35,975 nucleotides of DNA from Firmicutes bacterium CAG:631 (lineage in GTDB: Bacteria > Bacillota_I > Bacilli_A > RFN20 > CAG-631): the NCBI GenBank assembly GCA_000433015.1, contig HF998004.1:4108-40082 (forward strand). Direction: 5' to 3'. This document shows, piece after piece, positions 8,130 to 16,516 of the stretch. The notes beneath the pieces were generated by a model. That model searched no databases. It worked only from the letters and a program-made list of their open reading frames with translations, and had not been told where the DNA came from. The position numbers were made by a program, and so were the translations under genes. The first letter of the stretch is position 1. Every line of letters begins with the position of its first letter.

Positions 8130-9563
8130 ATGAAGCTAACGACTGTTTTATGTGCCATTTTGACGTTGTTTTCTATTCAATTAGAGAACAATGATAAAAA
8201 TTCTGTAGTGCCAGAAAAAAACAAGCACACATTGAATTATGTAAGACAAAAAAGTTTTTCAACAAAGAAAATTCAATCAACAAACATTCATTATACAAAG
8301 ATCACTGAAATCGTAAATAATCTTATGGGGAATAAAGAAATAAAAAAAATAGAAAATCTTTACGATATTCATTTTGATTTAATGTATTATTTAGTCACTT
8401 TTGAAGATTCGGGATACTTAATTTACGACTTAGAAGCACAAGATTATCAAGAATATTCTGAAACTTCTTCGTCACCCTATTTAAAATATGAAAACGAAAT
8501 GAAAATCTATGTAGGACCTGGAAACTATTGCTATCTAGATGATGGAACACTAAAAGACATTGCTAGCGGTAATACAATATCTGCTTCGGACCAAAATAAT
8601 CTAGAAACTATCTATGAAAATATTCAAGATAGTAAAGAAGAATCTCAAAATGAAGAATCAACGGATTCGGCAAATGATACTAATAGTATAAATTCTTTGC
8701 CAAGTTCTTATGATTTGCCATATTCTTATTATTTTACTAATTTACACGAAAATTATGCTGATAATTATTTAGGAAGTTGTGGTTACATTGCTTTGCAAAT
8801 TACTTTAGGTTACTTTAATAATTTTGGAGGTCAAGGTGGACTGATACCTGATGAATATATTGAAAAAGAACAAGTATACTCGGAAGATCCTTCTCAATGG
8901 ACTGAATCAGCAGGGAGTAACTATAATTTTCATTATAAGTTATTAACAATTGGTTCTCAATTAAATTATTCTTCAGCTGTATCTATGTCACAATTAAAAG
9001 ATATACATGACGAATACAATGATCAATTCGCTTCATCTTACAACTTTGTTTCTGAAAATAATATTTTGACCGCTTTCGTTAATTTAATATTACCTAGTTT
9101 ATTGTATCAAAACTATGTAGTCATTTTAGGTGTTAGCGGAATTGATTCCAATGTACTTCCAGGACAAAATATACGTCATGCCGTTACAGCTTATGGGTAT
9201 GTTAATGGTGGAGATGGTTATCGTGTTCACTTTGGCGAAAAAGAATTAGATTTAACTAATGTTGTGATTAAAGATTATACTATTGAGAGTTATTTTGCTC
9301 TGAAATACACAAGTAGTCATAAGCATAGTCAAAATTATTATTATGTGGAACCTGAAGTCATTACATATATGTGCCCTTGTGGCGAATATAGTTATCATTA
9401 TCACGATTGGGAATATACAAACCTAACTTCAAGTTCACATACAAAAGTTTGTAAAGAATGCAATGCCACTATCGAAAATGAAGCTCATACATTTATTGGC
9501 CCTGGTATATTTAAGACCTGTTCAGAATGTGGTTATAGTAAACTTCCTAGTGTTGGAAGTTAA
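8130..9563 (+). CDS. Secreted papain-like cysteine peptidase with C-terminal CxxC domain
   Basis: The protein has 477 residues. A short hydrophobic start (1-18) looks like a signal peptide with no clear cleavage site. Residues 50-150 resemble a propeptide of streptopain-like enzymes (YLVTFEDSGYLIYDLEAQDY). An acidic Ser/Asn/Glu linker (168-190) follows. The peptidase domain has Cys217 in LGSCGYIALQ and His350 in IRHAVTAYGYVNGGDGYRVH, the usual Cys-then-His order of papain-fold enzymes. The tail (about 410-470) has paired cysteines: CPC (415/417), CKEC (441/444) and CSEC (464/467). They probably bind zinc. AAAGGAG precedes the ATG. It is the likely output of the upstream sigma/anti-sigma pair. 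The substrate is unknown. Confidence 0.78.
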   Translation: MKLTTVLCAILTLFSIQLENNDKNSVVPEKNKHTLNYVRQKSFSTKKIQSTNIHYTKITEIVNNLMGNKEIKKIENLYDIHFDLMYYLVTFEDSGYLIYDLEAQDYQEYSETSSSPYLKYENEMKIYVGPGNYCYLDDGTLKDIASGNTISASDQNNLETIYENIQDSKEESQNEESTDSANDTNSINSLPSSYDLPYSYYFTNLHENYADNYLGSCGYIALQITLGYFNNFGGQGGLIPDEYIEKEQVYSEDPSQWTESAGSNYNFHYKLLTIGSQLNYSSAVSMSQLKDIHDEYNDQFASSYNFVSENNILTAFVNLILPSLLYQNYVVILGVSGIDSNVLPGQNIRHAVTAYGYVNGGDGYRVHFGEKELDLTNVVIKDYTIESYFALKYTSSHKHSQNYYYVEPEVITYMCPCGEYSYHYHDWEYTNLTSSSHTKVCKECNATIENEAHTFIGPGIFKTCSECGYSKLPSVGS

Positions 9564-9875
9564 TGTTGATTGATATCATTTTTTTCGAAATTAAAAATTT
9601 GCTACTTATTCAATAAAACTGCACTTTAACAAATAGATGAAAAATTCATCCATAAAGAGAGTAAACATTACTCTCTTTTTTGTACTATTTCGTATTAAAG
9701 TATTTGATAGAACTTTTTAAAGTTATAAATAAAAGTTGTAATTTCATAATATTATGTTATTATAAAACAAAAAGCGCCTTTTAAATTTTATTGCAGTTAT
9801 GTATTTTTAAAATTGACTAATTTATTAAGAATAATAAGCATTTAGATTTTCTGATAAAAGAGGGGAGGACAAACA
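9564..9875 (+). other. Intergenic region of 312 bases
   Basis: The region holds the terminator of the peptidase operon (9656-9681) and, just before it, a small inverted repeat with arms GATGAA and TTCATC (9636-9650). A weak promoter-like pair, TTGTAA (9736) and TATTAT (9758) with a 16-base spacer, lies about 120 bases before the next gene. I see nothing else. Confidence 0.5.
9656..9681 (+). terminator. Terminator of the sigma/peptidase operon
   Basis: AGAGAGTAA and TTACTCTCT form a perfect nine-pair stem with a three-base loop, followed by a run of Ts. Confidence 0.88.
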
Positions 9876-10952
9876 ATGGAAGATACAAAAAAAAGAAAAT
9901 CTCATAAAAAATTAGTTGTCTTTTTGATTTCATTAATTTTAGTTATTTTAATTCCTATTGGCATCCTTTGGGTGACTGGACCACACTTACTTTCAACAAC
10001 CTCTAGGGATATTCAAGTATATGATCATGATAAAGCCTTTATTGATAAACACGAATATGTGTTTGTTGCAAAGGTCAATGATTTAGTAAAGACAAAGCAA
10101 TATGATGGAACAGGAACGGATATTCCCTATACTTTTTATTCCATAGATCAAATTGAATTTATCAAAGGGGAAAAGCAAAGTGATGAAAGTTTACTATGTT
10201 TCTATGGTGGAAGAAAATATATTTTCTTTTATTCTTTATTAAATTCAAACGATGAAAGAATTCAAGAAAATGAATATTATTTATTCATTGCCAATCAAAA
10301 AGCAAAAAATTCTACAAATCGGCGTATCGGCAAAAATGATTTTATTATTACAAATAATGATCAAAAAATTCTTTTAAAGGGATATAATCCGAATTTATCT
10401 TTAACAGAACAAAATGACAATATCCAATTCATTATTTCTCGTTATCAAAATATTGTAAACCAACAAATCGGAAATGAGTCACTCAATATTCCTTTTTTTT
10501 CATCCAAAGAAGAATTAGTCAATTATTTTGATTACATTGCGATTGTTCAAATTCATGAACCTTTTATTCGTCATTCTAATGGAAACGGAATGGGAAGTGA
10601 GATTCCTGCTATTGCTTATCGTTTTGGTAGTTGTCATTATTTAAAAGGGAGTATACTTGAAGGAAACAATAAAGCTTTATATTGTTATGGAACAAACTTT
10701 TGGGAAGATGAAGGAAAAACATTTGACCATTATGTCAGTTTATTAAATCAAGATGAGGTTTATCTCATGTTTGCAAATACTAAAGAAAAGGATTGTCAAA
10801 ACACTAGAATTGGTGAAAATGATTTTGTAATCATGGATAACTATCAATTAATTTTATTAGAAAATTATGATATTAATCAAACTTATGATAATCAAAGTGC
10901 AGCAATCATGAATTTAATTCAAGAATATCAAAATTTATTGGCTCAAAATTAA
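9876..10952 (+). CDS. Membrane-anchored protein with a tandemly duplicated unknown domain
   Basis: The protein has 358 residues. A basic N terminus (KKRKSHKK) and one membrane helix (about 13-34) anchor it, with the rest outside. The external part is two copies of one domain of about 145 residues (about 55-197 and 215-356). Each copy has an opening of the type Y[VI]x[VI]xxV or I, a middle segment ending in a Gly-Thr/Ile-Pro turn, 'YLFIAN..' or 'YLMFAN..', then the shared motif RIG[KE]NDF[IV]I and a terminal amphipathic helix ending in YQN. I do not recognise the domain. The ribosome binding site is GAGGGGAGGA. It has its own terminator and no obvious operon partner. Copies have diverged strongly, so the duplication is old. 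Confidence 0.8.
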   Translation: MEDTKKRKSHKKLVVFLISLILVILIPIGILWVTGPHLLSTTSRDIQVYDHDKAFIDKHEYVFVAKVNDLVKTKQYDGTGTDIPYTFYSIDQIEFIKGEKQSDESLLCFYGGRKYIFFYSLLNSNDERIQENEYYLFIANQKAKNSTNRRIGKNDFIITNNDQKILLKGYNPNLSLTEQNDNIQFIISRYQNIVNQQIGNESLNIPFFSSKEELVNYFDYIAIVQIHEPFIRHSNGNGMGSEIPAIAYRFGSCHYLKGSILEGNNKALYCYGTNFWEDEGKTFDHYVSLLNQDEVYLMFANTKEKDCQNTRIGENDFVIMDNYQLILLENYDINQTYDNQSAAIMNLIQEYQNLLAQN

Positions 10953-10970
10953 TCTAAATTTTTTTCAATT

Positions 10971-11020
10971 AAAAAGTAGTCTTTGAAATGAACGATTTGG
11001 TTCATATAGACTACTTTTTT
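10971..11020. terminator. Bidirectional terminator between converging genes
   Basis: AAAAAGTAGTCT (10971-10982) pairs perfectly with AGACTACTTTTT (11008-11019). The loop contains a second small stem, ATGAAC/GTTCAT. A-runs and T-runs on both sides suit both strands. Confidence 0.85.
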
Positions 11021-11023
11021 AAT

Positions 11024-11641
11024 TTATGTTTTTTTAATTGTAAATAAAACTGTTTTAGGTTGATTGGGTTTACTATATATTTCCTTTTTTTCAACAATTT
11101 TTAAATGTTGATGCTGTAATTCGTTTACAATTTCATCATAGCGGTCATAACGATGAATAAAATAAAATGCTCCTGTATTTTTTAGTAATTGAAAAACTTT
11201 AAAAAAGAGTGTTTGTAACGATAAATAAGTATCATGACGCGCTAATGCTAAATCTTTATTTTGATTTTGTGTTTGTTGATGAAAATAGGGTGGATTACAT
11301 ATAATGACATCAAAACCTTCAGGATCTTCAAAGGTTTGAATATCTTTAACGTACAATTGAAAATTGGTAATATGATTTAATTCCATATTCATTTTAGCAA
11401 TTTCAATCGCTAAAGGTTGAATATCAATTCCCACTAATTCTTTGTAAGGAAAAGTAGAAGCATATAGCAATAATGCGCCATTATTGGTTCCAATGTCTAA
11501 TACTCGAGCTTGAAAAGGGATTTTTAAATAATTTCCTAATAAACCAGTATCTGTATTGATGCGAAACATTTTTGGATGTTGATATAAATGAACTTCTTTT
11601 TTTTGAGGTAAATAATCGAATGTTAAATCTTCTTTATTCAT
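11024..11641 (-). CDS. TrmN6/YabB-type tRNA adenine-N6 methyltransferase
   Basis: The protein has 205 residues and a Rossmann-fold SAM-binding core: motif I is VLDIGTNNGALLLYA (47-61), an acidic loop follows in VGIDIQPLAIEIA, and the catalytic motif is NPPY (116-119) in DVIICNPPYF. NPPY marks methylation of an exocyclic amino group. Overall order and the opening motifs match the TrmN6 (YfiC)/B. subtilis YabB family, which modifies A37 of tRNA1(Val). The protein is about 35 residues shorter than usual, mostly at the C terminus. It starts four bases after the stop codon of the lipoprotein gene, so it is probably co-translated, although no strong ribosome binding site is seen. The exact tRNA target is inferred. 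Confidence 0.83.
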   Translation of the reverse strand: MNKEDLTFDYLPQKKEVHLYQHPKMFRINTDTGLLGNYLKIPFQARVLDIGTNNGALLLYASTFPYKELVGIDIQPLAIEIAKMNMELNHITNFQLYVKDIQTFEDPEGFDVIICNPPYFHQQTQNQNKDLALARHDTYLSLQTLFFKVFQLLKNTGAFYFIHRYDRYDEIVNELQHQHLKIVEKKEIYSKPNQPKTVLFTIKKT

Positions 11642-11645
11642 AACT

Positions 11646-13499
11646 TTATGCTAATTCAATAATCATTGCACTCATTGTGGTCACGCTCGTCCCACCAATA
11701 ATGCAAAAATATTTATAATTATTTAAATGATAAACACCATTTTCATCAGGATAAATCATAGTTCCATTAGCATAATCTCCCGCTTCTAAACATCCATAAA
11801 TTACAGGACTTCCCGAAAGATTTTCTAATTGTAGGGTGACTAAATTTAAAGCATCATTATTATAAAAATAAGAGTCATCTCGTCTAATTTGAATTTTATT
11901 TTGTTGATTCATAATGTTATGACAAGAAAAAGAAAGATTTTGAATCGTTTTTTCACCTTCATTTGCTGCATAACTCTGACTTGAAAAATCAGTTGGCAAA
12001 ATGGTCAATGTTTCTTGAACTTCTACAATTTTTTCTACAGTAATGATTAGATATTCATTACTAAAATAAAATGTAATTTGAACTTGATTCGTTGCATCAA
12101 TAGCGATATGACCAATCGTATCATATTGGGAAGAATCAATCGTCCATTGATTTTGTGTTAATGTTTGCAAATATGTATTTTCGCTTTCAATCGTCGATGC
12201 CGCAGCATAAATGATAAATGATTGTACTTGATTTTCTATAAGGTAAGAAGAAGATTCATAAATAGGAATGACAACATTATCTAATTGTAAAAATTGATTT
12301 AATTGTTGTTCTGGCCAAGCAAGCACAGGAACACTTCCGTAAGTATCAAAATAAATATATAAAGTTTGGCTTGTTTCATCATACCAATATTCCAATACAT
12401 ATTGTAAAGAAGGATCTAAAGCTTCATTTCCCTCTTCACTTTCTTGAATGATTGTCCATTGTGCATCTTGTAAAATTTGTTTGTAGGTAGATACTGCTTC
12501 TTGATTGACTTGACACACACTGATCATCAAAGAATAACTAGAAGCATCATATAATTCAAATTGATATAATTCAGCATCCGTATAAGCAGGAATCGTTAAA
12601 TTTAATCCTTGGAGTGCTTCTTGTATTTCTTGTGTTGGCCAACTCGTTAAAGTGCCGACAAAACTTTGATTTTTCCAAGCAAAAATCTCAAAACCATATA
12701 AATAATCAATTTGTACGTAAATTTGCGTGTCTTGATTCGTAAACGAGTAAATAAAATAGCCATCTTCCGTTGTTCCTTCTTCTAAAATATAGCCATTTTG
12801 TTGTAAAATTGTTCCATAAGCTTCACAAATATCATCAACATATAAATCATAAATATAGACAATATCATCACCAACTTCATCTTCATAATTCATATAATCG
12901 TATTGATTAGTGATAGGAGCTACCGGGAGTTGAATGGATAAAACTTCTTGCATCATATCTTTTAATTCTTGCTCCCAATCACTAATGGTTTCTAAAGAAG
13001 ACGGATTAACTTCTAACCATGCAAAAAGATCCATAGATTGTGGATATTCACTATCTCCTAAATAAAAACCAAATTGTAAAATTAAAAGAGATGTTTCAGA
13101 AATTTCTTTATAATAAAAATAATAGCCATCAGAATATGAATCATAAAGATAACCCTCATTTGTAAGAATATCTATATAATCTTCACTGATATCAGCAGAG
13201 GTCTCATCATAAATATATAGATAAGGTCCATATTCATCTTCATCTTCAAGACAAACATAGTTGGAAGTTAAAGGTGCAACGGGAATAACTTCATTTAAAA
13301 TTTCTAACATGAGTTGCTTATCTGTTTCCTTCCAATCTTGGATAATGTCAGGTTGTTCTATCACAGGAGTGGAACTACTTCCATTAGAATTTGAAATTTG
13401 TGATAAAGAAGCAGATGAGGCATTTGTTTGATTACAAGCCGTAAGAATTAAAAATGTTAAAACAACAAAAAATAAACGACAAGTTGATTTCTTTTTCAT
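11646..13499 (-). CDS. Large lipoprotein with four degenerate repeats
   Basis: The protein has 617 residues with a lipoprotein signal peptide: KKK, a hydrophobic core, then lipobox LTAC with Cys22. A Ser/Asn linker follows. Four repeats of about 95-110 residues lie at about 56-162, 174-276, 287-395 and 395-490. Each has an amphipathic helix with Trp/Leu, a '[IL]P' turn (VIPVAP, QLPVAP, TIPAY, VIPIY), a beta strand, a helix with a conserved Tyr, 'L...G[YW]' or 'L...QW', and a closing strand ending in FAW or LAW. The C-terminal 115 residues form a separate beta-rich domain. The protein is strongly acidic. AGGAGG lies seven bases before the ATG. It is exposed on the cell surface; ligand or partner unknown. 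Confidence 0.8.
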   Translation of the reverse strand: MKKKSTCRLFFVVLTFLILTACNQTNASSASLSQISNSNGSSSTPVIEQPDIIQDWKETDKQLMLEILNEVIPVAPLTSNYVCLEDEDEYGPYLYIYDETSADISEDYIDILTNEGYLYDSYSDGYYFYYKEISETSLLILQFGFYLGDSEYPQSMDLFAWLEVNPSSLETISDWEQELKDMMQEVLSIQLPVAPITNQYDYMNYEDEVGDDIVYIYDLYVDDICEAYGTILQQNGYILEEGTTEDGYFIYSFTNQDTQIYVQIDYLYGFEIFAWKNQSFVGTLTSWPTQEIQEALQGLNLTIPAYTDAELYQFELYDASSYSLMISVCQVNQEAVSTYKQILQDAQWTIIQESEEGNEALDPSLQYVLEYWYDETSQTLYIYFDTYGSVPVLAWPEQQLNQFLQLDNVVIPIYESSSYLIENQVQSFIIYAAASTIESENTYLQTLTQNQWTIDSSQYDTIGHIAIDATNQVQITFYFSNEYLIITVEKIVEVQETLTILPTDFSSQSYAANEGEKTIQNLSFSCHNIMNQQNKIQIRRDDSYFYNNDALNLVTLQLENLSGSPVIYGCLEAGDYANGTMIYPDENGVYHLNNYKYFCIIGGTSVTTMSAMIIELA

Positions 13500-13564
13500 A
13501 AGTTGTTCCTCCTATTTCAATCATAAACAATTTTTTCTATTTTTACAATTAGTTCTTTACCTTC

Positions 13565-13592
13565 TTGTATTTTATTTAAAGTGTGATAAACT
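13565..13592 (+). promoter_or_regulatory. Possible promoter of the zinc-ribbon membrane protein
   Basis: TTGTAT and TAAACT are separated by 16 bases, with TGTGA before the -10. It lies in the divergent gap between the lipoprotein and zinc-ribbon genes. Confidence 0.4.
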
Positions 13593-13629
13593 AAAAATAG
13601 AGATTCATTTTAATAGGAGGGGAAAATCA

Positions 13630-14910
13630 ATGAAGATCTGTCATCATTGTCAGAAAAAATTTTCTGATGAATTTTCTTTTTGCCCAACTTGTGGAAAATT
13701 GCTAGAAGAAGAACAAAAGGTTCTTTTTTGTCCTTATTGTGGAGAAGCACTAAAAGGTGAAAAAAACTGTCCAAAATGTCATCATTCTTTGGATTTAAAT
13801 CTAAATTCATCCACTTCTTCACAAACGAAAGTCGTTTCTAACAAAAAACCATTGCAAATTTCATATTCTGCAATTGGCGCTTTTTTGGGTTTGTTAGTCG
13901 CTTTTTTATCACTAATGTTTATTTTTATTCCATGTGTAAAACTCACTTCACTTGGAAAAACAACAAATGAAGGAATTATTTTCTTTTTATCCGATATTTT
14001 GGAGGAAAAAGAATTATTTAAAGTTCCTATTTATTTTTCTTTTGCTTTTTCTATTCTTACTTTGTTTATTTTAGTAGTGTCACTCGTTTTTGCAATCATT
14101 TATTTTATAAAATCTTTTTCTTCAACGCGATATACGCGCCATGCTTTAAGTACAGGATTAATTAGTATTCTTGCTTTTTTAGCTTTCTATTTTTATCAAA
14201 AAATTTATTTATTTGGTTCTGCCGTTTCTTTATCGACAGCAGGAATTATTTATATTATTCTTTCTGCAATCATTTCAATTAGCGCAATCATTTGTTATTG
14301 TTATAGCAATTATAAAAAAATTGATTGGAAAGTGTATTCAAAGCATCTTATTATTGGCATTTTAGGATGTTTATTTGTTGTGTTATCTTTTGCTTTTTTT
14401 GCAAAGGAAGCTTATGATTTAACTTTTGAGATTACTGAGCAAGATAGATATTATATCAACTATTTTACCATTACATTTTCTTCTATAGCCATTCTTTATG
14501 AAGATGTAAAAACATTAAGCACTATTTTGTATGCCATTTCACCTTTTTATATCATTTTAAGTTTTATGATGTTTTATTTCTTTATTCAATTGTTTTTTGA
14601 ATTTGATTCGCCATCTAAAAACTTAAAGCTAGTGAGTAGTATTATAATGGGTCTTTTTATCCTCTTTAGCATTGCACAATTTGTTTTCATCATTCTTTGT
14701 ACAACTCAAGCATTTGATATAGTAAAAGAAGACATCATAAAAATAGATTTTTCTGGAGAATTTTCCATTAATTCATCTCTAACTTATACTTATACTATTT
14801 TAGTTCTTGTCTTTAATATCATCATCGGTAGCATAGGGTATCTTTGGATGATTTTAGAAAAAAAATTAGGAAAACCTAAACAACAAGCCATTCAAAATCA
14901 AACCGTTTAA
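13630..14910 (+). CDS. Double zinc-ribbon multi-pass membrane protein
   Basis: The protein has 426 residues. The N terminus carries two zinc ribbons: Cys4, Cys7, Cys18 and Cys21, then Cys34, Cys37, Cys47 and Cys50. A Ser/Thr/Asn linker (about 56-75) leads into a membrane domain with about eight hydrophobic segments, beginning at YSAIGAFLGLLVAFLSLMFI and ending near residue 410. Such fusions are common and unassigned in Bacillota. The ribbons should be cytoplasmic and may bind protein or nucleic acid, but function cannot be assigned. The ribosome binding site TAGGAGGGG is strong. The gene is flanked by a divergent lipoprotein gene and a bidirectional terminator. Confidence 0.82.
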   Translation: MKICHHCQKKFSDEFSFCPTCGKLLEEEQKVLFCPYCGEALKGEKNCPKCHHSLDLNLNSSTSSQTKVVSNKKPLQISYSAIGAFLGLLVAFLSLMFIFIPCVKLTSLGKTTNEGIIFFLSDILEEKELFKVPIYFSFAFSILTLFILVVSLVFAIIYFIKSFSSTRYTRHALSTGLISILAFLAFYFYQKIYLFGSAVSLSTAGIIYIILSAIISISAIICYCYSNYKKIDWKVYSKHLIIGILGCLFVVLSFAFFAKEAYDLTFEITEQDRYYINYFTITFSSIAILYEDVKTLSTILYAISPFYIILSFMMFYFFIQLFFEFDSPSKNLKLVSSIIMGLFILFSIAQFVFIILCTTQAFDIVKEDIIKIDFSGEFSINSSLTYTYTILVLVFNIIIGSIGYLWMILEKKLGKPKQQAIQNQTV

Positions 14911-14914
14911 AAAG

Positions 14915-14945
14915 AAAAGAGATGATACAAGTCATCTCTTTTTTT
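14915..14945. terminator. Bidirectional terminator between converging genes
   Basis: AAAAGAGATGA and TCATCTCTTTT pair around a six-base loop, with A and T runs on both sides. It serves the zinc-ribbon gene and, on the other strand, the cysteine-rich gene. Confidence 0.88.
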
Positions 14946-14962
14946 GTGTAGTAAACTTTGGA

Positions 14963-15421
14963 TTAATACTCAACTTGAACTCCTAAAACATTCGTATTTT
15001 CCGTTTTGCGACAGCAACATTGAACGAAGCATAATTGGGCTCTGTTACATACCGTTCTAAAAGTACGACAGCATTGACAATTCGTTGTCTTCACACAACA
15101 ACAACTATCTCCATATGCTCTTGCCATATAGGTAATGGTAACGGTATTACCAAGTGCCGCAAACGAGATTGGCAATCCATTTTCTGGACTTAAGGTTGGA
15201 TAATTGACGCCATTAATATAAAGTGTTCCAGGAATAAAGACTAATGGTGCAGGTAAGCAATCCCTAAAAAAGGCATTTGTAACTAAAGGATCGTTATTGA
15301 TACAAGTCGCTGTATAAGTAATGATGTCACATGGTTCTAGCACATCGACATTTTGTGATAAGGTACAGCTCACTTCAGGGCAACATGCACCACAGCAGTT
15401 TGTATAATTTCCATTGTTCAT
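14963..15421 (-). CDS. Cysteine-rich protein with a DUF11-like domain
   Basis: The protein has about 152 residues with 19 cysteines, many in pairs or triplets (NCCGACC, DSCCC, CQCC, QCCC). The middle, VDVLEPCDIITYTATCINND to FIPGTLYINGV, matches the DUF11/conserved-repeat beta domain: a P/C-G-D-x-[IV]-T-Y-T core, then 'L...l.fIPGT..vNG'. There is no signal peptide. The start is placed at 15421 because TAGGTGA lies five bases upstream; the in-frame ATG at 15448 lacks one. Cysteine-rich short proteins of this type occur on spores or other structural layers, but no such link is visible here. The gene follows the TtcA-like gene on the same strand. Confidence 0.8.
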   Translation of the reverse strand: MNNGNYTNCCGACCPEVSCTLSQNVDVLEPCDIITYTATCINNDPLVTNAFFRDCLPAPLVFIPGTLYINGVNYPTLSPENGLPISFAALGNTVTITYMARAYGDSCCCVKTTNCQCCRTFRTVCNRAQLCFVQCCCRKTENTNVLGVQVEY

Positions 15422-15524
15422 AGATTCACCTACTTCCATAGAAATCAACTACACTAAAAGCATATGTTATTTTTTATCTTTTTTTTGGGTAAATGGTGCA
15501 TGCATTCTAAAAATAGGAATTTGT

Positions 15525-16400
15525 CTATTCTTTGATGCAATGATATGGTTTTTGTTTACTTAAACAATCTTGAATAATCGGAATCATTTCTTCTTCTGTC
15601 ATAGAAAATAAATAAATGGGAAAAGGCTCATCAAAAGCCTTATAATATGCAATTAAGGCATGGTTAAATTGGGGATTTTTATGAAATATTTTCATTTTTT
15701 TAGTATTGGATAACATCAATTTAAAATTATCATAAGCACTAGGATAAGTCTTATAAATCGTATTTAGTAATTGTTTGATATCTTCTCTTTGCGTGTGTTT
15801 ATCATTGGGACAAGTGGAAACTACAACTGGCAAATTTTCCTTTTTTTGTGCGCGTAAAATATCCTTTTCTCTTGCATAAATGAAGGGTCGAATAAAGGTA
15901 ATATCACTTTTTGTTAGTTGCATCATCGGATCAAAGGTTGCAATTCTTCCCCCATAAATCATATTTAAAAAAAGCGTTTCAATAGCATCATCTACATGAT
16001 GCGCAAAAGCGACTTTATTGCAATGATGTTCTTTTGCAGCTTTAATGACTAAAGCCTTTTTCATACGAGAACAAATAGAACATTCAAGCATTCCATTTTT
16101 ACGTAAATTTAATTTTAAAATTTCATAAACATCACTTGGATATTCTACAAACTCAATTTGATGTTTATTACAAAAATCCCTAGTTGTTGAAAAATCCATA
16201 TCAGGGAATCCTAATTGAATGTGAATACCAACAATTTGAAAGGGATGAGGGCAAAATTTTTGATAAAGTGATAAAGCATATAAAAGAACAATGGAGTCTT
16301 TCCCACCCGATATTCCCACTGCAATTTTATCCTGATTTTCAATTAAGCCAAAATCCTGATCTGCTTGGCGGATGGCTCCTAATACTTTTCGTAAAGACAT
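15525..16400 (-). CDS. TtcA-like PP-loop tRNA thiolation enzyme
   Basis: The protein has about 291 residues. The PP-loop motif SGGKDS lies near residue 32 (VGISGGKDSIVLLYAL), followed by the pair Cys-x-x-Cys in MLECSICSRMKK and the downstream VAFAHHVDDAIETLFLNM typical of TtcA. Family members make 2-thiocytidine at position 32 of tRNAs, using ATP and a [4Fe-4S] cluster. The start is the ATG at 16400, with AGAGGTG six bases upstream; a longer reading frame to 16481 lacks such a site. TtcA is less usual in Bacillota than in Proteobacteria, so a related TtcA/TtuA-type activity is possible. The gene is divergent from truB, with a gap of about 115 bases. Confidence 0.83.
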   Translation of the reverse strand: MSLRKVLGAIRQADQDFGLIENQDKIAVGISGGKDSIVLLYALSLYQKFCPHPFQIVGIHIQLGFPDMDFSTTRDFCNKHQIEFVEYPSDVYEILKLNLRKNGMLECSICSRMKKALVIKAAKEHHCNKVAFAHHVDDAIETLFLNMIYGGRIATFDPMMQLTKSDITFIRPFIYAREKDILRAQKKENLPVVVSTCPNDKHTQREDIKQLLNTIYKTYPSAYDNFKLMLSNTKKMKIFHKNPQFNHALIAYYKAFDEPFPIYLFSMTEEEMIPIIQDCLSKQKPYHCIKE

Positions 16401-16466
16401 GTTAACACCTCTGTGTTTTATTATAACAAAAGATTGCAAAAAAGGGAATTTTATCAAACCCTTGCT

Positions 16467-16494
16467 TTGCAAAATTAGCAATTTGCATTATAAT
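16467..16494 (+). promoter_or_regulatory. Probable promoter of truB-ribF operon
   Basis: TTGCAA and a perfect TATAAT are separated by 16 bases. Transcription should begin near 16501, giving a very short leader that starts at the ribosome binding site. Confidence 0.6.
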
Positions 16495-16516
16495 AAAAAT
16501 GGAAAGGATGAGGACA

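Noticed and set aside
9636..9650. Inverted repeat GATGAA-TTCATC after the cysteine peptidase gene
   Set aside because: It is too short for an operator claim in AT-rich DNA and sits just before the real terminator.
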